Assembly (NCBI GenBank): GCA_019739215.1
Contig: JAHHDR010000039.1
Location: 1 to 64,000 of the forward strand
Length of the DNA stretch: 64,000 nucleotides
Reading direction: 5' to 3'
From: Rhizobium sp.
Lineage (GTDB): Bacteria; Pseudomonadota; Alphaproteobacteria; Rhizobiales; Rhizobiaceae
Part shown: piece by piece, positions 9,012 to 17,662 of the stretch
Layout: the number at the start of each line of letters is the position of its first letter
Numbering within the stretch: position 1 is the first letter of the stretch
Notes under the pieces: generated by a model
The model's input: the letters and a program-made list of their open reading frames with translations, nothing else
Databases searched by the model: none
Told to the model about the DNA's origin: nothing
Translations under genes and position numbers: made by a program

Positions 9012-9839
9012 TCAGTCACTGTCTCGTGAGAGTGTGCCACTCGTCAGGTTGCTGCCGGTTTTCTCCAGCAATCGCAGTGAGGTATAGTCGAGGATTGAGA
9101 GGCCGCCATCGGCCACCAGCGTCTGGCCCGTGACAAAGGAGGCCTCGTCGCTCGCGAGGAAGGCTACGGCCGAGGCGATTTCGTCGGGAGTACCCATCCG
9201 GTTCAGTACCCCGGGCGGCAATTCCCATTCGCCGCTTTCGTTTCCGGCGGGGTTTTCGCTGGCGTCGAGGTCGGTGGTAATCCAGCCCGGGCTGACGCAA
9301 TTGGCTCTTATGCCGTAAGGGGCGCCTTCGACAGCGAGCGCCCGCGTCAAGGCCTCCACGCCCGCCTTGGCGATGCCATAGCTTCCCCAATTGCCGTGCA
9401 GTGTCGCGGTTGACGAGATGTTGACGATGGCGCCACCGCCGCTGTCCCGGATCACGGGCAGGGCGTAAGCCGACATGAGAAAGGCCGCATCGAGATTGGG
9501 GCCGCGCATCTTGTCCCAGCGGGCGCCCGGTCCATCCGCCGCGGTGATCCCAGATCGCCGCGAGCCGACACCGGCATTGTTGACCAGGACGTCGAGGCGG
9601 CCCCAGGTTGCGACGTCGTCGATCAGTCCACGAATGGATGTCTCGTCGGCGAGATCGCAGGCGAAGAAGGCGCCTTCGCCGCCCATGTCCCGGATCTCCG
9701 CCTCGACGGCTCGGCCCTTCTCGGCATTGCGGGCGGCGATGGCGACGCGGGCCCCCTCGCGTATGAAACGGTGGACGATCCCGCGGCCAATGCCGGAATT
9801 GCCGCCGGTTACGAGAACGACCTTGCCCTGAAATCGCAT
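9012..9839 (-). CDS. SDR family oxidoreductase
   Basis: A 275-aa classical short-chain dehydrogenase: TGGNSGIGRG nucleotide-binding loop at residues 11-20, NNAG motif, catalytic Ser in NISSTATLHG, and YGIAKAG with Tyr and Lys. The C-terminal FVTGQTLVADGGLSI is standard. Its start lies one base beyond the stop of the HDAC-family gene, so the two form an operon. The substrate is unknown, probably a hydroxy or keto acid or sugar. Confidence 0.9.
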   Translation of the reverse strand: MRFQGKVVLVTGGNSGIGRGIVHRFIREGARVAIAARNAEKGRAVEAEIRDMGGEGAFFACDLADETSIRGLIDDVATWGRLDVLVNNAGVGSRRSGITAADGPGARWDKMRGPNLDAAFLMSAYALPVIRDSGGGAIVNISSTATLHGNWGSYGIAKAGVEALTRALAVEGAPYGIRANCVSPGWITTDLDASENPAGNESGEWELPPGVLNRMGTPDEIASAVAFLASDEASFVTGQTLVADGGLSILDYTSLRLLEKTGSNLTSGTLSRDSD

Positions 9840-9840
9840 G

Positions 9841-10962
9841 TCAGAACCTCCAGGGGCCGAAGAACTCGGCCATGCGATCGATCAAACCCTTCTGATAGCC
9901 GACGAAATCGGCATTGGGCTGCTGGAAGTCCAGGCGAAACGCAAAGGGATCGCCGGCGTCGATGGACGATCCGGCCAGGGTGGCGATCACGGCATGGCCG
10001 CAGAACGGTACATGAGCCTCGGAATAGCCGCCCTCATGCACGAGGAGAAGCCGGCCCTCGCAGAGTTCCTCGGCCGCCTGCATGGTCATCCGTGTCATCT
10101 CCGCGAAGGTTGTCGACGATGCCATGGTGCGGGAAAGGGGATCGACGCCGGAGGCATCGAAGCCGCAGGCCACCACGATGGCATCCGGCCGGTAGGCTGC
10201 CAGCGCCGGCAGCACGATGCGCTCGAATGCATGAATGTAGCCGAGATGGCCGGTGCCGGGGATCAGGGGTATATTGATGTTGCAGCCTTCGCCCTTGCCG
10301 GTGCCGCGGTCTGCGACCTTGCCCGACTCGCGTGGATAATTGTTCTCCTGGTGCAGCGATATGGTCAGCACCTCGGGCCGGTCATAGAAGATGGCTTCCG
10401 TTCCATTGCCGTGGTGGACATCCCAATCGATGACGGCAATGCGGCTTGCCCGCCCCTCGGCCAGAGCGGCTTCGACAGCGACCGCGATGTTGGCGAGCAG
10501 GCAGAAACCCATAGGCTTGTCAGGCAGGCAGTGATGGCCCGGAGGGCGAGACAGGGCATAGGCATTGCGCTGCCGGCCGACGAGGACGGACCTGAGCGCC
10601 TCGGTCGCCAGGCCGGCCGAGAGCGCCGCCATCTCGTAGCCACCCGGGCCGAAGGGCGTGCGTTCACCCAGTTCGCCGCCCTTGTCGTCGGACAGCGACT
10701 TGAAGGCGTCGAGATAATGGGCGGGATGAACGCACAGGAGCTCTTCGCGGGTGGCTTGCGCGGCCGAGGAAACCGACAGTTCGTCAATCAATCCAGTGAC
10801 ATGGAGAAGGTTCTTGAGGCGGCGCTTGGTTTCCGGGCTTTCGGGCAGGCCACCCGCGGCGAGCGGCTGAACCAGCCCGCCGACCGGCGCCAGAAACGCA
10901 TAGGAACCGCCCGTATGCCAGAAACACTTTTCGTCCCACCAGAAACCCGTCGCTGCCTTCAA
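9841..10962 (-). CDS. histone deacetylase family protein (class II, acetylpolyamine/acetoin-utilisation-like)
   Basis: A 373-aa zinc-dependent deacylase fold. RPPGHHC gives the tandem His, DWDVHHGNG and GFDAS give the zinc-binding Asp/His/Asp, and EGGYS is the C-terminal loop. The long open frame upstream is an antisense overlap with the dismutase gene. The true start is the TTG at 10962, just after a GGGAGG ribosome site, giving an N-terminus like relatives (ATGFWWDEKCFWH). Members deacetylate polyamines or other small acyl-amides. Co-transcribed with the SDR gene; transcribed divergently from the dismutase gene. Confidence 0.85.
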   Translation of the reverse strand: MKAATGFWWDEKCFWHTGGSYAFLAPVGGLVQPLAAGGLPESPETKRRLKNLLHVTGLIDELSVSSAAQATREELLCVHPAHYLDAFKSLSDDKGGELGERTPFGPGGYEMAALSAGLATEALRSVLVGRQRNAYALSRPPGHHCLPDKPMGFCLLANIAVAVEAALAEGRASRIAVIDWDVHHGNGTEAIFYDRPEVLTISLHQENNYPRESGKVADRGTGKGEGCNINIPLIPGTGHLGYIHAFERIVLPALAAYRPDAIVVACGFDASGVDPLSRTMASSTTFAEMTRMTMQAAEELCEGRLLLVHEGGYSEAHVPFCGHAVIATLAGSSIDAGDPFAFRLDFQQPNADFVGYQKGLIDRMAEFFGPWRF

Positions 10963-11085
10963 AACCGAATCCTCCCAAACTGTCGCTATCACGTTGCATT
11001 CCTGGCGCGTGCGATCAAGCGCGCTGCGGCTGAACCATTCGCCGCATGGCGGGTTGAAGCCGGAGACCAAACGGAGGATCGAGAT

Positions 11086-11778
11086 ATGAACATCACCCGC
11101 CGCTCCCTGCTCGTTGCCGCATCGGCCGTTGCCGCCACGGGCACCCTGGGGGCGCCCCGCCTCGCGCGCGCTGCCGCGCCGTTCAAGCAGCCCGCCCTTC
11201 CTTATGCCGAGGATGCCCTGGCGCCGCACATCTCGGCCAGGACGGTCAGTCTGCACTATGGAAAGCACCACAAGAAGTATTTCGATACGCTGAACGAGCT
11301 GGTGCCCGGCACGCCGTATGCCGAGATGGATCTCGCCGACGTCGTGGCATCGTCAGCAGGCAAGGAGGATGACGCAAAGATCTTCAACAATGCGGCCCAG
11401 GCCTGGAACCACGTGGCCTATTGGGAGCAATTCGCGCCTGGTGGACCGAAGCGGCCGGAGGGCGAACTCGCCACGATGATGACCGGGACGTTCGGCGACC
11501 ATGCCGCCTTCGTCGAGAAGGTGGTGGCTGCATCCGATGCCGTGTTCGGCACCGGCTGGGTCTGGATGACCCACGACGATGCCGGGAAGCTGGCACTGAT
11601 CGGATACGAAGATGGCAACAACCCGATCGCCGTCGGTCGCCCGGCCTATCTCGGGATCGATGTCTGGGAGCACGCCTATTATCTGGACTACGAAAATCGC
11701 AAGCCCGAGCATATCAAGGCCGTGCTCGACAACCTCGTCAACTGGCAGGTCGTCGCCGACCGGCTGGCGCGGGGGTGA
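11086..11778 (+). CDS. exported Fe/Mn superoxide dismutase
   Basis: A 230-aa protein. The N-terminus has a Tat-type signal (TRRSLLVAASAVAATG, predicted cleavage after an ALARA-type site near residue 30), so it is periplasmic or exterior. The mature part is a complete SOD: metal ligand His in LHYGKHHKKYFD, His in AWNHVAYWEQF, and Asp/His in DVWEHAYYLDY. It dismutates superoxide. ATG at 11086 follows GGAGG. An exported SOD in addition to a cytoplasmic one is common in Rhizobiales. Transcribed divergently from the HDAC gene. Confidence 0.88.
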   Translation: MNITRRSLLVAASAVAATGTLGAPRLARAAAPFKQPALPYAEDALAPHISARTVSLHYGKHHKKYFDTLNELVPGTPYAEMDLADVVASSAGKEDDAKIFNNAAQAWNHVAYWEQFAPGGPKRPEGELATMMTGTFGDHAAFVEKVVAASDAVFGTGWVWMTHDDAGKLALIGYEDGNNPIAVGRPAYLGIDVWEHAYYLDYENRKPEHIKAVLDNLVNWQVVADRLARG

Positions 11779-11782
11779 GCCG

Positions 11783-13264
11783 CTATTCGGTGCGCGGCGC
11801 GCGTTCGTAGAATGCCCTTGCGTCCTCGGTCGAGGCCGAGAGGGCATCGCGGCGGGTGTAGAACATATGGCCGCCGCGGTAGAGCGTCAGTTCGGTCCGG
11901 TTCTCGGCCAGCGCCAGCGGCAGGTGATCGAGCACATAGCGGCTGGCGCCATAGGGGGTGATCACGTCACTGTAGCCGTGCATGACCAGCAGGCGAAAAC
12001 TCGGAATCGTGGCGAGCAATTCGCGGATGTCGTCGGAGGCGCCGGCATTGGCGCGCGTGCCGCTTCGCCCTTCCTTCCAGTCCCAACGGCGGTTGACGTC
12101 GGTCGAGAGCAGCGAATAGGTCATTTCGCAGGGATAGTTCAGCTCGTTGCGGGCATAGCTGGCAAAGAAGGCCCCGTAGGCGCGGGTGAAGCCGTCGAGA
12201 ATGGGGTCGTCTGAGCGACTGCCGGGCGTCTCGGGATAGGGGTCGGGCGCGGTGACGGCGGCGTCATAGGGGCTGGTTATCCTGCCATCCTCCGTCCGGC
12301 CCAGCATGTTGCCGATGAAGCCACGCGCCCGTTCGACTGTTCTGCGGTCGACGCCGGTCAGCATGGCCACCCTGTCGTAGAACTTTTCGGCATCCGGTCC
12401 GCGTGGAGCACGTCCCGCGATCGTCACAAGGTAGTCCGTCATCGCGAACTGCTCGGCCTCCGCAACGGCCCCGGCATCGAACGCGCCGCGACGCTCGAGT
12501 TCCGCCGCTGCGATGGACGGCAATTGCAGAGCCGCGCCGAGCGGGTCATCGGTCGCGCCGAAGATGAGGCTCGCCTCGATCATCGGCGAGACCATGACGA
12601 TGCCGGATACCAGAATGCCCTGCCGGTCCTTGAGTGCTGTGGCGACCTTTGCTGCGCGGAAGCCGCCATAGGATTCGCCGAGCAGATATTTCGGGGCAGC
12701 CGCCCTGTCGGTTCGCTGGACATAGAGCGCGATAAACTTGGCGAGGGCGTCGGCGTCCTGCGAGACGCCATAGAAATCGCTGCCGTTGCCGGCTGGCCTG
12801 CTCCATCCCGTGCCCACCGGATCGATGAAGACGAGGTCGGTGAAGCGCAGCCAGCTCTCGGGGTTGTCCCGCATCCGGGCGGCGGTGCCATCGCGGCCTT
12901 CGGGGCCGAAATCGACGAGCCGTGGTCCAGCAAGCCCGAGATGCAGATAGGCGGACGCCGCTCCGGGACCGCCGTTGAAGGCGAAGGTCAACGGGCGGCG
13001 ACGATCCGTCGTGGCGACATAGGCTGTATAGAAGATTCTGGCAGAAACCTTGCCGTCCTGACCACGGAGCGCGATGGTGCCTGCTGTCGCGGTGTAGGGC
13101 AGATCCCCATCCTGCGTCTTCAGGACATGGTCGGTGTGTGCGTCGGCTGGCAAAAGGTCCAGAATGCCCTGAACGGGCCGGTCGCGATTGACATCGGCCG
13201 CTCCGGGCGTTGTCCCCGCGACGAGCAATGCGGTAGCGAGAAAGCATAGGCGGATGATGTTCAT
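11783..13264 (-). CDS. S10 family serine carboxypeptidase-like protein, secreted
   Basis: A 493-aa alpha/beta hydrolase of peptidase family S10. Signal peptide at residues 1-22 (MNIIRLCFLATALLVAG). The oxyanion segment FNGGPGAAS, the nucleophile motif GESYGG, the Asp in HGYSDVITP and the His in RGGHMFY form a full catalytic set. Carboxypeptidase activity in the periplasm is the family expectation. The start was chosen at the Met opening the signal peptide; the longer open frame upstream lacks typical composition. Confidence 0.85.
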   Translation of the reverse strand: MNIIRLCFLATALLVAGTTPGAADVNRDRPVQGILDLLPADAHTDHVLKTQDGDLPYTATAGTIALRGQDGKVSARIFYTAYVATTDRRRPLTFAFNGGPGAASAYLHLGLAGPRLVDFGPEGRDGTAARMRDNPESWLRFTDLVFIDPVGTGWSRPAGNGSDFYGVSQDADALAKFIALYVQRTDRAAAPKYLLGESYGGFRAAKVATALKDRQGILVSGIVMVSPMIEASLIFGATDDPLGAALQLPSIAAAELERRGAFDAGAVAEAEQFAMTDYLVTIAGRAPRGPDAEKFYDRVAMLTGVDRRTVERARGFIGNMLGRTEDGRITSPYDAAVTAPDPYPETPGSRSDDPILDGFTRAYGAFFASYARNELNYPCEMTYSLLSTDVNRRWDWKEGRSGTRANAGASDDIRELLATIPSFRLLVMHGYSDVITPYGASRYVLDHLPLALAENRTELTLYRGGHMFYTRRDALSASTEDARAFYERAPRTE

Positions 13265-13404
13265 GCGACATGTCTCCGTTTCAGACGGACGGTGCCGCAA
13301 GCCTATGGCCGCATTCGGGCGAAGGACAGTCACTTCATCTTGAACGACAGGACGACCCATCCGCATCCTGGGACGCGGAGGGGTTGTCAAAACGAGGTGC
13401 CTGG

Positions 13405-13842
13405 TCAGTGCAGTCGGGCGCGAACCGCATCCATCAGGTGGGGCGGCAGGCGGGACGCAAGGTCCGAGAGCCTGTCATAGGTCCGGTCGGCCACGCCTCT
13501 CGGGGGCGGGGCAACGCTCATGCGACCGAGCAGATAGGCGGCGGCCGAAGCAACCAGCACCGAATAGAACGGGTAGGTCCGGACGGTGGAGGTGACCGTA
13601 TCCGATGCCGCGCCCGCGGTATTGGCGACGGCCTTGCCTGCCTTGCCGCCGGCCTGCGCGATCGAGGCGCTCAGCGACTCCACCTGGCCCCTGAGAGCCT
13701 TCAGGTTTTCCGACAGGTGCGCGATGGTCGTCTCTCGGGTTTCGTCCATGGTGGTGTCCTCGTTTTCTGTTGTCTCGCTGATGCCGTCCTTGCCAACGAC
13801 GGCAAGTGGAATTTTTTCGCCGACTTTTTTTGTTCCTGCCAT
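13405..13842 (-). CDS. DUF883/ElaB-like membrane-anchored small protein
   Basis: A 145-aa protein. An amphipathic Ala/Gly/Thr-rich helix (about residues 50-85) leads into a short hydrophobic anchor, YPFYSVLVASAAAYLLGRM, like the C-terminal GxxxG anchor of the ElaB/YqjD/DUF883 group, followed by a basic tail. ElaB-type proteins associate with the inner membrane and ribosomes in stationary phase. ATG at 13842 has an AGGAG ribosome site; a second plausible start is MDETRE at 13749. Transcribed away from the HPr-rel-A-like cluster. Confidence 0.6.
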   Translation of the reverse strand: MAGTKKVGEKIPLAVVGKDGISETTENEDTTMDETRETTIAHLSENLKALRGQVESLSASIAQAGGKAGKAVANTAGAASDTVTSTVRTYPFYSVLVASAAAYLLGRMSVAPPPRGVADRTYDRLSDLASRLPPHLMDAVRARLH

Positions 13843-14108
13843 TGGAGTCTCCTTTGGTGTTCGACGGTCGTAACGCTGCCACCGGCGCCGGAGTTCCGCC
13901 CGCGCTTCCTGTTGTTCGTGCCGGGTTCGCTGAATTTTTTTGCAGGCCGCGGGATTAATACTGCACGACCTGCGTTCTTCTTCTCGAAAGCAGCCGGAAA
14001 CAATCCCCTCTAACCGGTCGCTTCCCCCGAACTGGTCGGCCAACTTGCCGGCCTCTCCGCCGACACGAAGGGCGTCCCGCTCTTTCAATTCGTATGGAAG
14101 GAAGAACT

Positions 14109-14417
14109 ATGTCCGACAAAAAGACCCTGGTCACCACCGATGGCGTCGAGAGCATCTCGCTTGGCCGCCGCGCCGCCCTGATGAAACTCGGGCTTGCGAC
14201 CGTCGCTGTCTATGCAGCGCCGGCACTGCTGACCCTCAGCGAAGCCGATGCGGGCGACCGCAACACCGGAAAGAATACTGGTAAGAACACCGGCAAGAAG
14301 TCACGCAAAACCCGCAAGAAGTCGCGCAAGACCGGCAAGAAGACACGCAAGTCCAACCGCAGGTCGAAGAACAGCCGTCGTTCCAAGCGCTCGCGCCGCA
14401 GCCGCCGTTCGAGCTAA
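14109..14417 (+). CDS. exported Lys/Arg/Ser-rich small protein, candidate peptide of an HPr-rel-A-like system
   Basis: A 102-aa protein in two parts. Residues 1-50 form a leader: a polar start, GRRAALMKLG, then a hydrophobic stretch ending near LTLSEADAGD, looking like a Tat-type signal with an A-x-A-like cleavage site. Residues 51-102 contain only Lys, Arg, Ser, Thr, Asn, Gly and one Asp, in imperfect repeats (NTGKNTGKNTGKKSRK, then KSRKTGKKTRKS, then RRSKRSRRSRRSS), with no acidic or hydrophobic residue after Asp51. GGAAGG precedes the ATG. A strong hairpin separates it from the kinase and PqqD-like genes, a layout typical of a peptide precursor made in excess over its modifying enzymes. 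It could instead be a histone-like or envelope-binding polycation. Confidence 0.7.
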   Translation: MSDKKTLVTTDGVESISLGRRAALMKLGLATVAVYAAPALLTLSEADAGDRNTGKNTGKNTGKKSRKTRKKSRKTGKKTRKSNRRSKNSRRSKRSRRSRRSS

Positions 14418-14428
14418 GGATCGAATTC

Positions 14429-14465
14429 GGTCGCGGCCGGCAGATGCCGGCCGCGACCTGGTTTT
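14429..14465 (+). terminator. strong hairpin between basic peptide and kinase genes
   Basis: A perfect 14-bp stem, GGTCGCGGCCGGCA (14429-14442), with loop GA and complement at 14445-14458, then TGGTTTT. It is suited to partial termination, giving more transcript of the upstream small gene than of the kinase gene that starts 13 bases later. Confidence 0.75.
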
Positions 14466-14477
14466 GTGAGGTTGTGC

Positions 14478-15374
14478 ATGGTCGTCAGTCGTTTCGAGAT
14501 CTATGGAGAGCCGGTGGACTTCGTGGATTGCCATGAGGTGGCGGAAGGTTTCCGTTCGATCCTTGCCGGTTGGGACATGCGCCAGATCGCGCCCGATCCG
14601 CGCGTGCCCGCTTATGTCACTTTCCGAAGGGAAGGCGGCATTTACGATTGGCAGGCGCCCTGGATTAAGGGTCGCAATCGCCGCGACGACGATCCGAGCC
14701 GCGACCTCATGGAAGCGGTCTGCGATTTCCACTACGAGTTCATCGACTGGTTTGCCGACCGCAATCCCTCGCAGTTCTGCGTTCACATGGCGGCCGTGGA
14801 GGTCGCCGGCAGGGCTGTTCTGTTTCCCGCCATCCAGAAGACTGGCAAGAGCACGCTGTCGCTTCATTGCGTGCAGGCAGGCCGCGCCCTGCTCGGCGAC
14901 GACGTCGTCGCCATCGATCCGGAGACGAGCGAGGCCGTTTCGCTCGGGCTGATGCCGCGCATGCGACTGCCGCTTCATCCCCGTTTTTCTGCGTCGTTTC
15001 GCGCCTTCATGTCAGAGCATGCGGGCCTCACAGACCGCCGCTGGCAGTATCTGTCGCTGCGGCCGGGCGAGATCCTGCCCTATGGCACGAGGCTGCCGGT
15101 CGGCGGGGTCGTCGTGCTCGACCGGCGCAGGGATCATCCGGCATCGATCGAAACTGTCCAGCCAAGCCGCGCGCTGAAGGCCCTGATCGACCGCAATTTC
15201 GGTGGGCTCGACCAACCGGGTCGCATCTTCGACAGCTTTCGGAAGATCGTCGAGCAGGTGGACTGCCTGCGGCTGACCTATTCCGATCCCGAGGAGGGCG
15301 CGGCGCTTCTGATCGCCACGTTTGCCGCGGCCAAGCCGACGCCGGCACGGGAGGTCGATCATGCCCGGCTCTAG
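14478..15374 (+). CDS. HprK-related kinase A (HPr-rel-A system)
   Basis: A 298-aa protein of the HprK/PEPCK P-loop kinase type. Walker-A-like PAIQKTGKSTLSLH at about residues 118-131 and the HprK-like acidic pair in ALLGDDVVAID (about 139-149) are visible; the C-terminal third is helical. Relatives fall in two groups: HPr-rel-A proteins paired with a PqqD-like chaperone, and kinases that phosphorylate the C-terminal Ser of lasso-type peptides. Its stop overlaps the PqqD-like start by 14 bases. The likely substrate is the Ser/Thr-rich basic peptide encoded just upstream; this is inference from position. The ATG at 14478 was preferred over an upstream GTG. Confidence 0.8.
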   Translation: MVVSRFEIYGEPVDFVDCHEVAEGFRSILAGWDMRQIAPDPRVPAYVTFRREGGIYDWQAPWIKGRNRRDDDPSRDLMEAVCDFHYEFIDWFADRNPSQFCVHMAAVEVAGRAVLFPAIQKTGKSTLSLHCVQAGRALLGDDVVAIDPETSEAVSLGLMPRMRLPLHPRFSASFRAFMSEHAGLTDRRWQYLSLRPGEILPYGTRLPVGGVVVLDRRRDHPASIETVQPSRALKALIDRNFGGLDQPGRIFDSFRKIVEQVDCLRLTYSDPEEGAALLIATFAAAKPTPAREVDHARL

Positions 15375-15642
15375 CCTGCGCTACATCCGCCACCGGCCGG
15401 TGCGCGAGGAGCGCATGGATGACGTGCTGTTCCTGATCGACGAGGAGGGGCATGCCATCCACATGCTCGACACGATCGGAATGGGCATCTGGGCGCTGCT
15501 TGCAGAGCCGACGTCGGTGGCAGACGCGAAGTCGGTGCTGAAGACCGCATTTCCGGGGGTGTCGGCCCAGCGCATCGCCCGCGATGCCGATGCGCTGTTT
15601 GCCGATCTCGACGCTGCCGAATTGATCAAGCATGTGTCCTGA
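15361..15642 (+). CDS. PqqD family peptide chaperone (HPr-rel-A system)
   Basis: A 93-aa PqqD-like domain: LRYIRHRPVREERMDD, then the beta segment VLFLIDEEGHAIHMLD, the GMGIWALL helix, and a winged-helix C-terminus. PqqD domains bind leader peptides of ribosomally made peptides and present them to modifying enzymes. Here the gene overlaps the HprK-related kinase gene, so the two are translationally coupled. It probably recognises the leader of the basic peptide at 14109-14417. Confidence 0.85.
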   Translation: MPGSSLRYIRHRPVREERMDDVLFLIDEEGHAIHMLDTIGMGIWALLAEPTSVADAKSVLKTAFPGVSAQRIARDADALFADLDAAELIKHVS

Positions 15643-15711
15643 CGCGATGTTTCCCGGCAAGGGTTTCGGTCGACGGGACCTTCGATGATCGCGGTTGTCC
15701 TGCCCGTCCCG

Positions 15712-17034
15712 CTATCCGGCGCATACCCGCCTGACATCAAGAAGTCCCCAGCCGAAGACGTCGTCGCGGCCGAGGTCGCCAAGGTCGTTCGCCTCGTTCT
15801 GGAGCACGATCTCGACTTCCCTCCGGCCGAAACCGGGGTTCTCCGACAGGATAAGGGCCGCCGCCGCGGTCACGAACGGGGCCGCAAAGGATGTCCCGCT
15901 TCGCGGTCGCTGGCCTTTCACGGAGGCCGCCGTCCAGACGTTGACGCCGGGCGCGGCGATATCGACGTGGGCGCCACGGGCGGCGCGCCGGTAGATGTTC
16001 TTGCCGCTGTCGACGGCGGTGACGGCGATCACGCCGGGATAGGCCGCGGGATAGACCGGCTTGGCACGCGGCCCGTCATTGCCGGCAGCCGCCACAAGCA
16101 GGACGTTGCGCTCGACCGCCTCGGCGACGATCGCTGCAAGGATCGCATTGTCCGGGCCCGAGAGGCTCATGTTGATGACGGGGACGCCGCGCGCCACCAG
16201 CATCTCGATCGCCCTGGCGAGGTCGAAGCCCGTTGCCACGTCGCCTTTGCGGAAGGCGTCGATGGCGACGAGTTCGGAGCCCTGCACCAGTCCGGGCACG
16301 GCGCCCTGACCCACGAGCAGGGCTGCGACGGCCGTGCCGTGGTGGGCGCCGGAGGGTTCGATATCCGCGTCGAACAGCGAAAGCAGCGTTATCCTGCTGG
16401 CGGCGAGCGACGGGTGCTTCACGTTGATGCGCGTGTCGATGAGGCCGATCGGGGCCGTGGGCCGGCAGGCAGCGGGACCCTCGCCGATCGGCCAACCGGA
16501 AATCTGGCGCATGAGGCAGCGGCGTCCGGAGCATTCCAGGCTGTCGGGTCGATAGTAGTGGTTGAGGTCGACCAGGGCCCTGGGCTCGGCGGCGCGGAGT
16601 TCCTGGCGGGCGGCCTCCAGCGAGCTGCCTGGCGGTACGCGCAGCTTCAGCAGAATCCTTCCCTGGCCCTGCGCGTGCCGTTCGACGATGACGTAGCCCC
16701 TTTGCCCAAGGGCCGAGAGTGTCCCATCCGAGAGTCCGCTTGCGATCAGCATTCCCGGTTCGTATTGCGCCTGGACGACCGGCCGACGTGCCGCCCGGCG
16801 CACCCGCGCCTTGCGCTTTCGCCATGGTCGCAGAAGGGTGGGTCCGTCATCGCCCCGACGGTCGAAGCCGCGGCGACTTCTGCTGCGACCATCACCCCGG
16901 CCGCCGTCATCGTCGTCGGCATGGGCTTGGGCGGGGCCGGGCAGGTCGCGCATGTCATGAAAATCGACGGTGAGGAACGCGAGTGTGGCGATACATGCGA
17001 CGATCGCAAGAAGAGGGCGGCGGACGGGTTTCAT
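15712..17034 (-). CDS. S8 subtilisin-like serine protease, exported
   Basis: A 440-aa protein: N-terminal membrane/signal segment (PLLAIVACIATLAFLTVDF), an acidic then Arg-rich linker, a prodomain-like region, then the subtilase domain with Asp in GLIDTRIN, His in HHGTAVAALL, the oxyanion Asn in AAGNDGP and Ser in SGTSFAAP. A CSGRRC pair may form a disulfide. It lies in the spacer between the PqqD-like gene (convergent) and the ECF sigma gene (divergent). Subtilase, ECF sigma and anti-sigma genes recur together in Rhizobiales, which suggests sigma-controlled expression. It could also process the basic peptide. Confidence 0.88.
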   Translation of the reverse strand: MKPVRRPLLAIVACIATLAFLTVDFHDMRDLPGPAQAHADDDDGGRGDGRSRSRRGFDRRGDDGPTLLRPWRKRKARVRRAARRPVVQAQYEPGMLIASGLSDGTLSALGQRGYVIVERHAQGQGRILLKLRVPPGSSLEAARQELRAAEPRALVDLNHYYRPDSLECSGRRCLMRQISGWPIGEGPAACRPTAPIGLIDTRINVKHPSLAASRITLLSLFDADIEPSGAHHGTAVAALLVGQGAVPGLVQGSELVAIDAFRKGDVATGFDLARAIEMLVARGVPVINMSLSGPDNAILAAIVAEAVERNVLLVAAAGNDGPRAKPVYPAAYPGVIAVTAVDSGKNIYRRAARGAHVDIAAPGVNVWTAASVKGQRPRSGTSFAAPFVTAAAALILSENPGFGRREVEIVLQNEANDLGDLGRDDVFGWGLLDVRRVCAG

Positions 17035-17131
17035 ATGCGCGCGAGCTTCCGTTGGGGGCGGTATTCCGAAAAACGTTGCACAACGGGAAATATTCCGCCA
17101 TCCACTGATGAAATGCATGGAGCCTAGCCGA

Positions 17132-17662
17132 ATGACCGGCGCCCTACCTTTTGCCGATCGACTGGTGGCGTTCCTGCCCAATATGCGGCGGTTTGCGCTA
17201 TCGCTCTCGGGTTCGGCGGATACTGCGGACGATCTGGTGCAGGCGGCGTGCGAGCGGGCGCTGGCAAACCAGGATTCCTTCGACCTCTCGACGCGGTTCG
17301 ATGCCTGGACCTTCCGCATCATCCGAAACCTGTGGATCGACCAGATCCGCCGCAGGCGTACGGCTGGCCAGCCGGAGGATATCGTCGATCACGAGGAGGC
17401 GCCCGGGTTGACCGAATTGCCGGATGTGTTTCCGCGGATGGAACTGCGCGAGGTCAGCGCCGCGATCGGCGAACTCTCCCAGGAGCAGCGCGAGGTGCTG
17501 ATGCTCGTGTGTGTGGAAGACTTCTCCTATCGTGAGACCGCTGAAATCCTGAGCCTTCCCATCGGCACCGTCATGAGCCGCCTGGCAAGGGCTCGACGGA
17601 ATTTGGCAGTCGCCTGTGGAATAATCGACGATGCCGACCGTTCTCCGGGACAGAAAGGTTGA
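17132..17662 (+). CDS. ECF-type RNA polymerase sigma factor
   Basis: A 176-aa sigma-70 family factor with region 2 (SADTADDLVQAACERALAN, then FDAWTFRIIRNLWIDQIRRRR) and region 4 (QREVLMLVCVEDFSYRETAE, then LPIGTVMSRLARARRNL). Several in-frame starts exist; ATG 17132 is preceded by GGAG nine bases upstream. It overlaps the anti-sigma gene by one base (TGATG), the standard sigma/anti-sigma coupling. The adjacent divergent subtilase gene is a likely target. Confidence 0.9.
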   Translation: MTGALPFADRLVAFLPNMRRFALSLSGSADTADDLVQAACERALANQDSFDLSTRFDAWTFRIIRNLWIDQIRRRRTAGQPEDIVDHEEAPGLTELPDVFPRMELREVSAAIGELSQEQREVLMLVCVEDFSYRETAEILSLPIGTVMSRLARARRNLAVACGIIDDADRSPGQKG

